Of a stretch of 64,000 bases of DNA, positions 1 to 9,103 are shown one piece after another. Positions within the stretch are counted from its first letter, which is position 1, and each line of letters starts with the position of its first letter. The position numbers and the translations under genes were made by a program. Source of the DNA: Campylobacter fetus subsp. fetus (GTDB taxonomy: Bacteria > Campylobacterota > Campylobacteria > Campylobacterales > Campylobacteraceae). The stretch is taken from the NCBI RefSeq assembly GCF_900475935.1, contig NZ_LS483431.1:1612001-1676000 (forward strand), read 5' to 3'. The notes under the pieces were generated by a model, which saw only the letters and a program-made list of their open reading frames with translations, searched no databases and was not told the DNA's origin.

Positions 1-1
1 A

Positions 2-346
2 TTATTTTTAAATAAAATAGATATAAATGAATATAACAATCAAGAAGATTTAGAAGATAGTATAAGTGAAAATTTAACCACGCTTTATATCATATATTCT
101 AATGCTCCATATGTAGGACTTTTAGGTACAGTTATAGGCATTATGATCACATTTTACGATATGAGCTTAGCAGGAAATATCGACGTAAAATCTGTAGTTT
201 CAGGTCTATCTTTGGCTCTTAAAGCTACAGCTCTTGGACTTTTTGTCGCTATTCCTAGTTTGATAGCCTACAATGCTCTTTTAAGAAAAGTAAATTTGGT
301 AATCAACAGGTATAAAACAAGGAAATCTAATGATAAAATTGCCTAA
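2..346 (+). CDS. exbB: Biopolymer transport protein ExbB (C-terminal part; start lies outside the window)
   Basis: The reading frame is open from the first bases, so only the last 114 residues are present. ExbB is an inner-membrane proton channel that, with ExbD, energises TonB. Two hydrophobic segments are visible: one around VGLLGTVIGIMITF and one around ALGLFVAIPSLIAYNAL, the typical second and third helices of the MotA/TolQ/ExbB family. The GTV-G-M motif and the G-x-x-x-A-I-P stretch are characteristic. Its end overlaps exbD by 17 bases, so the three genes form one operon. A methionine inside the frame should not be taken as the true start. Confidence 0.9.
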   Translation, partial: LFLNKIDINEYNNQEDLEDSISENLTTLYIIYSNAPYVGLLGTVIGIMITFYDMSLAGNIDVKSVVSGLSLALKATALGLFVAIPSLIAYNALLRKVNLVINRYKTRKSNDKIA

Positions 347-719
347 AAATGAGGGTTTAAATATCATTCCGTTTATTGATATTATCCTAGTTTTATTAGC
401 AATAGTGCTTAGTATATCTACGTTTATAGCTCAAGGAAAGATAAAAGTAGATCTTCCGCAAAGCCAATCTGCACAAAGCTTAGAAGACGATAAAAATAGA
501 CTTTCTATAATAATAGATAAAGATAACAAATTTTATTTAGACGAAAATGAAGCAAGTGTAGAAGATCTAAAAAATAGAATTCAAACATTAAATCCAGACA
601 CTTTAGTTGAGCTAAAAAGTGATAAAGACGCTAAATTTAGCAGTTTTGTTGTGATAGTGGACAGCTTGAAGCTAAAAGGACACGATAAATTTCAGATAGT
701 TACGGAAAAAGAGCAATGA
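330..719 (+). CDS. exbD: Biopolymer transport protein ExbD
   Basis: Inner-membrane partner of ExbB in the TonB energy-transducing complex. The 129-residue length is normal. One N-terminal helix (about residues 12-34) carries the conserved motif NIIPFIDIILVLL, whose aspartate is the proton-carrying residue in the family. The rest is a small periplasmic domain. It overlaps exbB upstream and tonB downstream (the TGA overlaps the next ATG), which suggests translational coupling of all three. Confidence 0.93.
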   Translation: MIKLPKNEGLNIIPFIDIILVLLAIVLSISTFIAQGKIKVDLPQSQSAQSLEDDKNRLSIIIDKDNKFYLDENEASVEDLKNRIQTLNPDTLVELKSDKDAKFSSFVVIVDSLKLKGHDKFQIVTEKEQ

Positions 720-1441
720 GAGAGCTTATTCGCACATATTTTAACCATAAAACTCAAGCATTTTTCATATCATCTATTATATTTTTACCTATTGTTTTAT
801 TGTTTTACCAAGCTACTTCGATTTTAAGGTTAGAGTTTCAAAACCATAAAGAAGAGAGTTTTGTACTAAGTATGCAAGACTTCATAGCTCCACCTGTGCA
901 AAACTCGCCTATGCCGACTCCTGATATACCTCATATAGCAGAACCTACGGTAGATAAAATAGAGCCTATAAAACCAAAACCTATTAAAAAAACGGTTAAA
1001 AAGATACAAAAACATATCAATAAACAGATAAAAACCGAATTTACGCACAAAGTAGAAACAGCCAAAACAGCAGATATACAAAACATCGAACAAATCCCGC
1101 GTATTTCACCATCTCAAACAAATATCGCACCTAAAAACACGATTCAAACTCTTACATACGGTAAAAGTGATAATCCTCATTTAAAAGAGATTAAAGCTGC
1201 TATCGATAAAGCAGGTTTTTACCCGAGACAAGCAAGAAGAATGAGAATGAGCGGAGAGGTTTGGGTAGAGTTTTTATGGCTAAAAAGAGGTATTTTAAAG
1301 GACCTAAAAGTAAGCAAAAGTTCAGGTTATGAGCTACTAGATTTAAGTGCTATGGAAACTATAAAAATAGCTTCAAAAGAGTTCCCCGCGCTAAATGAAG
1401 ATGCTAGATTATCAGTACCGATAGTTTATCGCTTAAAATAA
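716..1441 (+). CDS. tonB: Energy transducer TonB
   Basis: TonB spans the periplasm and passes proton-motive energy to outer-membrane receptors. The protein has one N-terminal membrane anchor (about residues 14-36), a proline/lysine-rich linker (PIKPKPIKKTVKK region, residues 55-100), and a C-terminal TonB domain with the motifs YPRQARRMRMSGEVWVEF and PIVYRL. The 241-residue length is typical. It ends 134 bases before a nickel/peptide-type ABC importer. Together with the operator-like repeat there, this suggests that the ExbB/D-TonB set serves metal uptake; that link is inference. Confidence 0.93.
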   Translation: MRELIRTYFNHKTQAFFISSIIFLPIVLLFYQATSILRLEFQNHKEESFVLSMQDFIAPPVQNSPMPTPDIPHIAEPTVDKIEPIKPKPIKKTVKKIQKHINKQIKTEFTHKVETAKTADIQNIEQIPRISPSQTNIAPKNTIQTLTYGKSDNPHLKEIKAAIDKAGFYPRQARRMRMSGEVWVEFLWLKRGILKDLKVSKSSGYELLDLSAMETIKIASKEFPALNEDARLSVPIVYRLK

Positions 1442-1528
1442 TAAACTAAATTTAAAATACAATCAAATTTAAAAATTCTTCTAAATTTATATATTAAATA
1501 AAATTATCTAATATATATTTAAGTAAGA

Positions 1529-1553
1529 TAATATTAAAATACAATCAATATTA
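1529..1553. promoter_or_regulatory. Candidate NikR-type operator before the nickel/peptide ABC operon
   Basis: A perfect inverted repeat TAATATT - 11 bases - AATATTA sits 22 bases before the start codon of the substrate-binding protein. Half-site length and spacing equal those reported for the Helicobacter pylori nickel regulator NikR (TATWATT-N11-AATWATA), though the half-sites are not an exact match. The region is very AT-rich, so chance is possible. If real, it would place the importer under nickel repression. Confidence 0.4.
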
Positions 1554-1575
1554 CCAATCAACACAAGGAAACATT

Positions 1576-3111
1576 ATGATTAGAAATCTCATTTTAGCAA
1601 GTTTATTAGCTATTAATATTTTTGCCGCAACACCAAAAGATACGATAGTAATCGGTATAGAAAACGAAACATCGCGCATAAATCCGCTATTTGATGAAGA
1701 TCACGATACCGCTCTTGATTTTGTATTTAGCGGACTTACCAAATTTACTCCGGATATGAAAATCGAACCAGACTTGGCAAAAAGCTGGAAAGTAAGCGAA
1801 GACGGTCTTGTCTGGACGTTTTACTTAAGAGATGATGCACTTTGGCACGATGGAGAAAAATTTAGCGCCGAAGATGTTAAATTTACTATAGAACAAGCAC
1901 TAAATGATAAACTAAATGCTCCTGCTAAAGCGAGTTTTGAAGAGGTTCAAAGTGTAGAAGTCATAAATAAATATGAGTTAAAAATCATGTTAAAATCACC
2001 GTTTCCACCACTTCTTGATGCGCTTAGCATAGGAGTTTTACCAAAACATATTTTAGATGGCAAAGATATAAATAGTGATAAATTTAATCAAAATCCGATC
2101 GGCACCGGTCCATTTAAATTTAAAAAATGGCAAAAAGGCAGCTATATAAGTTTTGAAGCCAACAAAGACTTTTACCGAGGTAAACCAAAAGCAGATAAAG
2201 TAATTCTTAAAATCGTGCCTGATTACAATATAAGAACATATGAGATAAAAAGAGGCGATCTTGACGTGGCTCTTATAGAATCAAATTTAGTAAAAGAGTT
2301 GCAAAATGATAAAAATATCAAAATCATGAAACTAGATAGTGCTGATTATAGGGCTTTGATGTTTAATTTTGATAATGAAATACTAAAATCTTTGGCCGTA
2401 AGACAAGCTATCAATTATGCTATAGACAGGGAATTGATCGCTACGAAAATACTTCATGGATATGGATTTAGCGCTAATAATCCTATACAAAAAAGCTGGG
2501 CAAACGATAAAAACGCAAAAATATATGAATACAACATAGAAAAAGCTAAAGAGATCTTAGCAAATGATGGCTGGGAGCTAAAAAACAAGGTTTTACAAAA
2601 AAACGGGAAACGACTTGAGTTTGATATCTATGCATTTAATGGCGATCCGTTCAGAGTAACACTTGCCAACATCATCCAAAGCGAATTATCTAAAATCGGC
2701 ATAAAAGCTCGAGCTATAGCTAAAAATCACGGAGCATTTGAGATAGATAAAGTAGATAGTTTCATTATCGGCTGGGGAAGTCCGCTTGATCCTGATGTGC
2801 AAACTTATAGAGTATTTAGCTCTAAAATGGACGCCGCCAAAAATGAAAACGGTTGGAATTACAATCATTATAGCGATAAAACGGTTGATGAAACACTTTT
2901 AAAAGCTAGAACGACAGATAAGACAGAAGAGAGAAAACTATGGTATTCTAAATTTATAAACGCCTTACATGAAGATCCGCCGTTTGCATTTTTAGTTTAT
3001 TTGCAATATCCATTAGCGTACAGCGACAAAATAAGCGGTATTAAGCCTACTATTCTTGGTCATCATGGAGCCAGATTTACTCATAATATAGAAGAGTGGA
3101 GTAAAAATTAG
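1576..3111 (+). CDS. nikZ: Periplasmic substrate-binding protein of a nickel/peptide ABC importer (NikZ-like)
   Basis: Family 5 extracellular solute-binding protein (DppA/OppA/NikA fold) of 511 residues. A short signal peptide ends near AINIFAATPKD. Family hallmarks are the early SRINPLFDEDHDTALDFVFSGL segment, LAKSWKVSEDGLVWTFYLR, HDGEKFSAEDVKFTIE and NPIGTGPFKF. It would deliver ligand to the two permeases and two ATPases that follow. The gene order SBP-permease-permease-ATPase-ATPase, the short ATPases without the oligopeptide extension, and the adjacent TonB system resemble the Campylobacter NikZYXWV nickel importer. A dipeptide role cannot be excluded from sequence alone. The start follows an ACAAGGAAAC ribosome site. 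Confidence 0.75.
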   Translation: MIRNLILASLLAINIFAATPKDTIVIGIENETSRINPLFDEDHDTALDFVFSGLTKFTPDMKIEPDLAKSWKVSEDGLVWTFYLRDDALWHDGEKFSAEDVKFTIEQALNDKLNAPAKASFEEVQSVEVINKYELKIMLKSPFPPLLDALSIGVLPKHILDGKDINSDKFNQNPIGTGPFKFKKWQKGSYISFEANKDFYRGKPKADKVILKIVPDYNIRTYEIKRGDLDVALIESNLVKELQNDKNIKIMKLDSADYRALMFNFDNEILKSLAVRQAINYAIDRELIATKILHGYGFSANNPIQKSWANDKNAKIYEYNIEKAKEILANDGWELKNKVLQKNGKRLEFDIYAFNGDPFRVTLANIIQSELSKIGIKARAIAKNHGAFEIDKVDSFIIGWGSPLDPDVQTYRVFSSKMDAAKNENGWNYNHYSDKTVDETLLKARTTDKTEERKLWYSKFINALHEDPPFAFLVYLQYPLAYSDKISGIKPTILGHHGARFTHNIEEWSKN

Positions 3112-4061
3112 TGTGGATATTTGCTGCTAAAAGAGCAGTCCAGACTATTTTTCTCATTTGTATTTTTAGCTTATTTATATTTATAATGATAGAGTTTTCT
3201 AGTGGAAATATCGTATCAGGACTTTATGGAGACAACATTCAAGCCTTAAATCCAGCTTTAAAAGAGAGAATCTTAGCTAATTTAGGACTTGATAGACCTC
3301 TAATGGTGCGATATTTTGAATGGTTTTTAAATTTTATAAGAGGCGACTTTGGATTTAGCTTTGTAAGCGGAGAAAAAGTTATAGATATCATAAAAGACAG
3401 GCTTCCTTATACTCTCATTCTTGGCACAATAAGTTTTTTTCTTAGCTTTCTTTTAGCCGTAATTTTAGGAGGTCTTAGCGCTATTTTTCAAGGTTCTTTA
3501 TTTGATAAAATAGTTATGATAATAACTTTATCGTTTTTTAGCGTTCCTAGTTTTTGGCTGAGTCTTATTTTTATAATGTTTTTTAGTGTTATTTTAGGAA
3601 TTTTTCCTAGTTCAGGAGCATATGATATAGGAACCCAGGGGAATTTTATAGATTTAGCACATCATATGATACTTCCGATTTTAGTTCTTAGTTTATCTCA
3701 TCTTGCCATATATATCAGACTAGTTAGAACTACTGTTTTAGAAGCCTTGAAAGAACCTTTTGTTACTAGCTATAGATCTTGGGGAGTCGATAAAAAAGAT
3801 ATTTATCTAAAACTTGTTTTAAGATACTCATTATTGCCTGTTATAAGTTATTTCGGCGCAAACTCCGCGGTGATTTTAAGTGGAACTTATGTCGTAGAAA
3901 CCGTTTTTTCCATCGGAGGACTTGGGAATACGACCATAAACGCACTTTTAGACAAAGATTATCCATTAGCACTCATCATCATACTTTTAAGCACTATCTT
4001 TGTAGTTTTTATAAATTTAATAGTCGAAATATCAGCCAAAATCTTAAATCCGAGATTTTAG
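3111..4061 (+). CDS. nikY: ABC importer permease, DppB/NikB family (NikY-like)
   Basis: Inner-membrane permease of 316 residues with about six hydrophobic helices and the conserved binding-protein-dependent transport segment (SYRSWGVDKKDIYLKLVLRYSLLPV region, about residues 222-245) that contacts the ATPase. The N-terminal motif LGLDRPLMVRYFEWFLNFIRGDFG is typical of DppB/NikB. It starts with GTG, which overlaps the last base of the upstream stop codon, so it is translationally coupled. It pairs with the next gene to form the channel. Confidence 0.85.
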   Translation: MWIFAAKRAVQTIFLICIFSLFIFIMIEFSSGNIVSGLYGDNIQALNPALKERILANLGLDRPLMVRYFEWFLNFIRGDFGFSFVSGEKVIDIIKDRLPYTLILGTISFFLSFLLAVILGGLSAIFQGSLFDKIVMIITLSFFSVPSFWLSLIFIMFFSVILGIFPSSGAYDIGTQGNFIDLAHHMILPILVLSLSHLAIYIRLVRTTVLEALKEPFVTSYRSWGVDKKDIYLKLVLRYSLLPVISYFGANSAVILSGTYVVETVFSIGGLGNTTINALLDKDYPLALIIILLSTIFVVFINLIVEISAKILNPRF

Positions 4062-4063
4062 CA

Positions 4064-4846
4064 ATGAAAAAAATTACTATTTATACGACTATTTTTTTTG
4101 GATTGATAATAATTTTACCGATGTTTGCACCGTTTGATCCAAATGAAGTAAATTTAAACGCTATAAAATTAGCTCCAAATTTAAAAAATATTTTAGGTAC
4201 GGATTTTTTAGGAAGAGATGAGCTTTCTAGGATTTTATTTGCATTTAGAAATTCAATTTTTATAGGACTTTTAAGCGGAGTTTTTGCCATAATTTTTGCT
4301 TTTGGTTTTGCTTTTTTGGCACTTAATTCGCCAAAAATCGTAAAAACTTTTTTAATGCGTTTTTTAGATGCGTTTTTATCTCTGCCTAATTTACTATTTA
4401 TACTGCTATTTAGTGCATTTAGCGATAAAGGATTTAATATTTTTACTATAAGTTTACTTTTGGCGATATTTTCCTTTGGAAGCGGTGCAAAAGTGATACA
4501 TGATGAGTTTTTAAGCATAAGCAAAAACGAGTTTATACTAAACGCAAAAGTTCTTGGTGCCGAGCGATTTGAGATTATGTTTTATGAAATTTTACCGGTG
4601 GCTAAAAATAGCGTATTTGTGATATTTATAAATATCTGCGCTCATGCCATAAGCACAGAAGCGCTACTTAGTTTTTTTGGGCTTGGGCTTATGGTTGGCG
4701 AAGCTAGTCTTGGAAATATGCTAAATGAAGCCGCAAAAGCGATATTTACAGGTGCTTGGTGGCTTGTTTTGACACCAGGATTGGCTATTTTCGTTACTAT
4801 TTTATCGCTGATGCTAGTTGGAGAAAGAGTGCAAAAATATGATTGA
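4064..4846 (+). CDS. nikX: ABC importer permease, DppC/NikC family (NikX-like)
   Basis: Second permease subunit, 260 residues and shorter than the usual 280-300. It has an N-terminal helix, the LGTDFLGRDELSRILF motif diagnostic of DppC/NikC/OppC, and an ATPase-contact loop (NAKVLGAERFEIMFYEILP, about residues 162-180). It begins two bases after the previous stop and its end overlaps the next ATPase gene by 8 bases. Confidence 0.85.
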   Translation: MKKITIYTTIFFGLIIILPMFAPFDPNEVNLNAIKLAPNLKNILGTDFLGRDELSRILFAFRNSIFIGLLSGVFAIIFAFGFAFLALNSPKIVKTFLMRFLDAFLSLPNLLFILLFSAFSDKGFNIFTISLLLAIFSFGSGAKVIHDEFLSISKNEFILNAKVLGAERFEIMFYEILPVAKNSVFVIFINICAHAISTEALLSFFGLGLMVGEASLGNMLNEAAKAIFTGAWWLVLTPGLAIFVTILSLMLVGERVQKYD

Positions 4847-5453
4847 GGTTTTAAATTTAAACATAAAAGCTAAGAATACTCAAATTTTACACAATATCAG
4901 TTTTATCTCAAACTCAAATTTAGCAATCTTAGGTAGCAGCGGAAGCGGAAAAAGTACGCTTTGTAAAGCCATCTGCTCTATTTTGCCAAATAACGTAAAA
5001 GCCGATTATGCTAAACTGCAAACAGATGAAAAACCTGCTTATATATTTCAAGACTGTATAAGCTGCTTTTATCCATATCTCAAGATAAAAGATACGTTTA
5101 AAACGGTTTTAAAAAATAATGCAAGCTCGGCTAATCAAATTTTTGATGAATTACACATACCAAAACAAGCGTGGGAAATGTATCCGTACGAACTTAGCCG
5201 AGGGATCGCTAGTAGAGTTCAAATCGCTCTAAATTTAGCATTAGATGCCAAAATACTTCTACTTGATGAAGTTACCAGCTCGCTTGATGAAACAAATACA
5301 AACAGAGTTATAGAAATACTTTTAAGACTAAATATACAAAAAGTAGTCATAACTCACGATGAAAATTTAGCATTTACACTATGCGATGAAGTACTGGTTT
5401 TAGAAGACGGACGTATGACGTATTTCGGAGATAAAATAGGATATTTTTCATGA
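4839..5453 (+). CDS. nikW: ABC importer ATPase 1 (NikW-like)
   Basis: ATP-binding subunit of about 204 residues. Walker A is LGSSGSGKST, Walker B ILLLDEVTSSLD, and the switch histidine lies in VVITHDE. The signature motif reads LSRG where LSGG is usual. The protein stops soon after the nucleotide-binding core and lacks the C-terminal oligopeptide-transporter extension, as in nickel-type systems. I chose the ATG that overlaps the end of nikX. A TTG 21 bases earlier would add seven residues that do not look conserved. The stop overlaps the next start by 4 bases. Confidence 0.82.
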   Translation: MIEVLNLNIKAKNTQILHNISFISNSNLAILGSSGSGKSTLCKAICSILPNNVKADYAKLQTDEKPAYIFQDCISCFYPYLKIKDTFKTVLKNNASSANQIFDELHIPKQAWEMYPYELSRGIASRVQIALNLALDAKILLLDEVTSSLDETNTNRVIEILLRLNIQKVVITHDENLAFTLCDEVLVLEDGRMTYFGDKIGYFS

Positions 5454-6109
5454 GCTTAGAAATTATAAATTTAAAAAAATCATATGGTAAAACTGAAGTT
5501 TTAAAAGATATCAGCTTTTATCTAAAAAGCGGAGAAAGCGTAGCTCTTATGGGGGCTAGCGGAAGCGGAAAAAGTACACTTGCAAAATGCATAGCTAGGC
5601 TAGAGAGTATCAACAGAGGAAGCATAATTTATAACAGAAAGGATATATTAAATTTAAAAAATGCAGAGTTCAGACAAAATATTCAATACGTATTTCAAGA
5701 TCAGCTAACCGCACTAAATCCATCAAAGCGCGTAAAAGATCTATTAATAAGCGTTTTAAAACGTTTTAAGATAGATAAAAAAGATGAATTTGAGCATATT
5801 TTAAGTGACGCAAAGCTGCCTTATTCTATTTTAGATAGATTTCCAAAAGAGCTTAGCGGAGGTGAGAGACAAAGGCTTGGTATCGCTAGAGCTATGCTGA
5901 TAAAACCAAAAATTCTGATCTTAGATGAAGTCACAAGCGCGCTCGATAAGAGACTAAAAAGCGAGATAATGCATACTCTTATGCACTATAAAACTCTTCA
6001 TAAAACCGCAATGATATTTATAACGCATGATAAATTTATAGCAAAAGAGTATTTTGATAGAATACTTATGCTTGAGTGCGGCAGATTGATTTTCGATAAA
6101 ACTAGCTAA
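5450..6109 (+). CDS. nikV: ABC importer ATPase 2 (NikV-like)
   Basis: Second ATP-binding subunit, 219 residues. It has canonical Walker A (GASGSGKST), Q-loop (YVFQD), signature LSGGERQRLGIARAM, Walker B ILILDEVTSALD and H-loop FITHD. As in NikW, the oligopeptide-type C-terminal extension is missing. It closes the five-gene importer operon and overlaps the end of the convergent arsB-like gene by 8 bases, leaving no room for a classical terminator between them. Confidence 0.83.
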   Translation: MSLEIINLKKSYGKTEVLKDISFYLKSGESVALMGASGSGKSTLAKCIARLESINRGSIIYNRKDILNLKNAEFRQNIQYVFQDQLTALNPSKRVKDLLISVLKRFKIDKKDEFEHILSDAKLPYSILDRFPKELSGGERQRLGIARAMLIKPKILILDEVTSALDKRLKSEIMHTLMHYKTLHKTAMIFITHDKFIAKEYFDRILMLECGRLIFDKTS

Positions 6110-7367
6110 CCCAGATATATATGCTAATTAAAACAACAAAAAGCACTGGAGGAGTTATCATAAAACTAAATTTAAAAAAGCTTTTTATACTTATACGAAT
6201 ACCGTTTTTTTGCAGTATAAAAAGCCAAAGCAATGTAGCCAAAGAGCCAAACGGAGTTAGTTTTACTCCTACATTCGAGCCTATTATATTTGCATAAATC
6301 GCAGCCTTACTCGATATGCCATCAAGAGAAATATCCATTATCATGATAGCCGGTAAATTATTCATAACAGCGCTTAAAATAGCCGAAAGAAATCCACTAG
6401 CCATCACAAAAGAAAATTCCCCAAATGAGCTAAAATAAACTAAAATATCCCTAACAAATTCCAACAATCCTGCATTTTTAAGTCCAAAAACAACAACATA
6501 CAAACCTATACTAAACCACACTATCTGCCAAGGAGCAGTTTTTAGTAGATCTTTTGCACTTACCACTTTTGATTTTGCCGCTACGCATAAAAATATAATA
6601 GCTCCTCCAAGAGCAAACAAACTCACCGGAAGTCCTAAAAAATCTCCTAAAAAATAACCACATAAAAGCATAATTAAAAATATCCAGCTAAACTTAAAAA
6701 GTTTAACGCTTTTTATAGCTGTTTTTGGTTCTTTTAATAGGCTTGCGTTTACGCTTTTCGGTATATCTCGCCTAAAAATCAGCCATAAAAACAAAGTAGA
6801 AGTTATAACACTAGCAACAAATGCAAAACTCATATCATACATATATGTTGAAAAGCTGATTTTATAGTAGTTTGCCGTAATTATATTTGTTAAATTTGAA
6901 AAGACAAAAGGAAGAGAAGCTGCGTCGCTGATAAATCCACCTGATAACAAAAACGCGGTTATGGTTTTTAAATTTAGTTTTAAAATTTTCATTTTGGCAA
7001 GTATTATAGGTGTTAAAATAAGCGCAGCAGCGTCATTTGCAAATAGAGCCGAAACAAAAGCTCCGAGCAAAATCAAGTAAATAAACATCTTTTTCGCACT
7101 ATTTTTAGCAAGTTTTGCAACAAAAAGAGCACTCCACTCAAAAAAACCTATCTTATCAAGAACCATTGAAAATAAAATTATTCCGATAAACGTTAAAGTC
7201 GCGTCCCAAACTATACTTACGACTTCTAAAATATCATCAACACTAACCACATTAAACATATAAGCCATAGCAGCTCCTAAAACGGCTGAAGTGCCGATTC
7301 CAAAACCTTTTGGCTGCCATATAACTAAAACCATAGTGATTAAAAATATAAAAGCGGCTATAAGCAT
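6102..7367 (-). CDS. arsB: ArsB-type arsenite/anion efflux permease
   Basis: Polytopic inner-membrane protein of 421 residues in the ArsB/NhaD ion-transporter superfamily. Recognisable segments are IWQPKGFGIGTSAVLGA near the N terminus, VWDATLTFIGIILFSMVLD, and FANDAAALILTPIILAKM, the ArsB signature region. Length fits ArsB (about 425-430). No arsR or arsC lies beside it, so the substrate is inferred from family resemblance. It is transcribed divergently from the HTH gene across a 122-base spacer. Confidence 0.75.
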   Translation of the reverse strand: MLIAAFIFLITMVLVIWQPKGFGIGTSAVLGAAMAYMFNVVSVDDILEVVSIVWDATLTFIGIILFSMVLDKIGFFEWSALFVAKLAKNSAKKMFIYLILLGAFVSALFANDAAALILTPIILAKMKILKLNLKTITAFLLSGGFISDAASLPFVFSNLTNIITANYYKISFSTYMYDMSFAFVASVITSTLFLWLIFRRDIPKSVNASLLKEPKTAIKSVKLFKFSWIFLIMLLCGYFLGDFLGLPVSLFALGGAIIFLCVAAKSKVVSAKDLLKTAPWQIVWFSIGLYVVVFGLKNAGLLEFVRDILVYFSSFGEFSFVMASGFLSAILSAVMNNLPAIMIMDISLDGISSKAAIYANIIGSNVGVKLTPFGSLATLLWLFILQKNGIRISIKSFFKFSFMITPPVLFVVLISIYIWVS

Positions 7368-7489
7368 TTATCTGCCTTTAAAAATTTTAAAATAGCTATG
7401 CTAGCAAAAAATAGCCAAGACTAAGTTTAACTAAGATTTTAGATAAATTTAATTATAATATTTAACTAAAATAACTCCGAAGGCGAAAA

Positions 7490-8104
7490 ATGAAGGTTTC
7501 TATTAAAGAAGCAGCTGAAATTTTGGGTATCACAAAAGAGGCCGTTTATAATAGAATTCGTAGAAACTCTTTAAAAAGCGAAGAGATTAACGGAGTTAAA
7601 TATGTTATTTTAGATGATAAAACAGTAAAGAAACCTTCTAACAAAACTATAAAAACGAAAAATCAAGATGAATTCACAAATTTTTTACTCTCTCAAATCG
7701 AAAACCTCAAAGAGATAAATAAGCGGTTATCTGCGGATAAAGATAGAATTTTTAAAGAAAAAGAGCAGCTTTTACTAGCCAAAAATGAAGAGATAAAAGA
7801 GATCTATAAAAACAGCGACGAAAGACTAAAAAGATTTTTGCAAATGTTAGAAAACTCATTAAATTTACCTTCGCAAACGCAAAAACCATTAGCAATAGAT
7901 GTAGAATACGAAGAGATAAAAGATAAAAATTGGATAACTTTGAGTGATTTTTTATTAAATTTAAAAATAAAACCTAAAAAGTTAAAAAAACTTCAAAATT
8001 ATCTGCTAAAATGTGTGAAAAAAGGCAAACTTTCAAAGCTAGAAAATGGAGTTATATATATAAAAGCCGGACTTAGTTATGAAAAAGTAAAGGAGAAAAT
8101 GTGA
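7490..8104 (+). CDS. HTH/coiled-coil DNA-binding protein, function unknown
   Basis: A 204-residue protein with an N-terminal excisionase/MerR-like helix-turn-helix (KEAAEILGITKEAVYNRIRR, residues 6-25, followed by the small wing EINGVKYVILD), a charged coiled coil (about residues 65-120, rich in K and E) and a basic C-terminal region. It probably binds DNA, but target and role are unknown. A CGAAGGCG ribosome site precedes the ATG. Its end overlaps the following lipoprotein gene by 4 bases. Confidence 0.7.
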   Translation: MKVSIKEAAEILGITKEAVYNRIRRNSLKSEEINGVKYVILDDKTVKKPSNKTIKTKNQDEFTNFLLSQIENLKEINKRLSADKDRIFKEKEQLLLAKNEEIKEIYKNSDERLKRFLQMLENSLNLPSQTQKPLAIDVEYEEIKDKNWITLSDFLLNLKIKPKKLKKLQNYLLKCVKKGKLSKLENGVIYIKAGLSYEKVKEKM

Positions 8105-8736
8105 AACATATAAAAACATTAAAAGAGATAAGCAAAATCAGCGGCGTTGGAGCTATACTTATATTTGGTTTAGCGGCATGCGGAAATACCGAACAAAACA
8201 GTGGAGGTTCGGCAGTGCAAGAAGCTAGCCAAAAACAAGGCGCAACAGTATTTATCGAAAAAAATAGCGATGGAAGCTATAAAATAGCAGACGAATTCCC
8301 AAGCAATGAAACAAGAGTATTTTTAAGAGAGCCGGGTGCCGACGGAGCTATAAGCGAAAGACTTTTAAGCCAAAACGAACTCGATAAGCTTATGCAAGAA
8401 GAAAATGCCAAAATAGATGCCGGAACTAGCGGACTAACAAATCAAAACGCTAGTGTAAGCGGAGGCGGTATGAGCCTTGGAGAAACTATTTTAGCTAGTG
8501 CGGCTGGCGCAATCATAGGAAGCTGGATAGGAAGTAAGCTATTTAACTCACCTGGCTATCAAAATCAGCGTCAAGGCGCGTATAAAAATCCATCAGCTTA
8601 TAACAGAAGCGTAAACAGCTTCAATAAAGCCGGCACTGCAGCAGCTAGCTCCAAAGCAAACGCCGGTAAAAGTGGATTTTTCGGAGGAAATAAAGCAGCA
8701 ACTAGCAGTTCAACTTCTACAACGAGCGGCGGCTGA
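8101..8736 (+). CDS. UPF0323 family lipoprotein
   Basis: GTG-started, 211 residues. The N terminus has a hydrophobic stretch ending in the lipobox LAAC (Cys27), so it should be lipidated. A Campylobacter-type UPF0323 core follows (ATVFIEKNSDGSYKIADEFP and TRVFLREPGADG), then a glycine-zipper helix (LASAAGAIIGSWIGSKLF, about residues 131-148) and a low-complexity Ser/Thr/Ala/Gly tail. Its place before the glutathionylspermidine-synthase-like gene matches the order I recall from C. jejuni (Cj0371-Cj0374). Molecular function is unknown. Confidence 0.82.
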   Translation: MKHIKTLKEISKISGVGAILIFGLAACGNTEQNSGGSAVQEASQKQGATVFIEKNSDGSYKIADEFPSNETRVFLREPGADGAISERLLSQNELDKLMQEENAKIDAGTSGLTNQNASVSGGGMSLGETILASAAGAIIGSWIGSKLFNSPGYQNQRQGAYKNPSAYNRSVNSFNKAGTAAASSKANAGKSGFFGGNKAATSSSTSTTSGG

Positions 8737-8798
8737 TATTTGTGATTTAAATTTGGCTTAGAATTTGCTTGATATTCTCAAAATTTAAAGGAGAAAAT

Positions 8799-9086
8799 AT
8801 GCAAGCCGTAAATGAGTTGAAATCTATTTTTAATAGCTATATAAACATAACTAATAAATTTAACAAAGATAATAGCTTTTCTAAACTCTTAGATGAAAGT
8901 TCTGCGAAACTTGATGAACTTGAAAACAAGATGAATGAGCTAAAAAGTATAGCAAAAAACGATGAAGAGATGTTTAAGGTTTTTGATTTTATGCAGATTA
9001 TGACTCAACTTATGTATGGAAATGTTGACGAGAAAGAGCGCGATAAACTCCTTAGCAAAGCTGCAAAAATCAGTAATAGTTTATAA
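8799..9086 (+). CDS. Small helical protein, unknown
   Basis: About 95 residues, predicted to be almost entirely helical with heptad-like spacing (KLDELENKMNELKSIAKN). I recognise no family. I chose the ATG preceded by AAAGGAGAAA rather than an upstream TTG, because the ribosome site lies inside the extra codons of the longer version. It lies between the UPF0323 lipoprotein gene and the next gene and is probably co-transcribed with them. Confidence 0.65.
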   Translation: MQAVNELKSIFNSYINITNKFNKDNSFSKLLDESSAKLDELENKMNELKSIAKNDEEMFKVFDFMQIMTQLMYGNVDEKERDKLLSKAAKISNSL

Positions 9087-9103
9087 AATAATTAAGGGAT
9101 ATT

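Noticed and set aside
4081-4524. 147-codon minus-strand frame inside the nikX region
   Set aside because: Antisense shadow of a clearly conserved permease; no ribosome site and low-complexity Lys/Asn-rich product.
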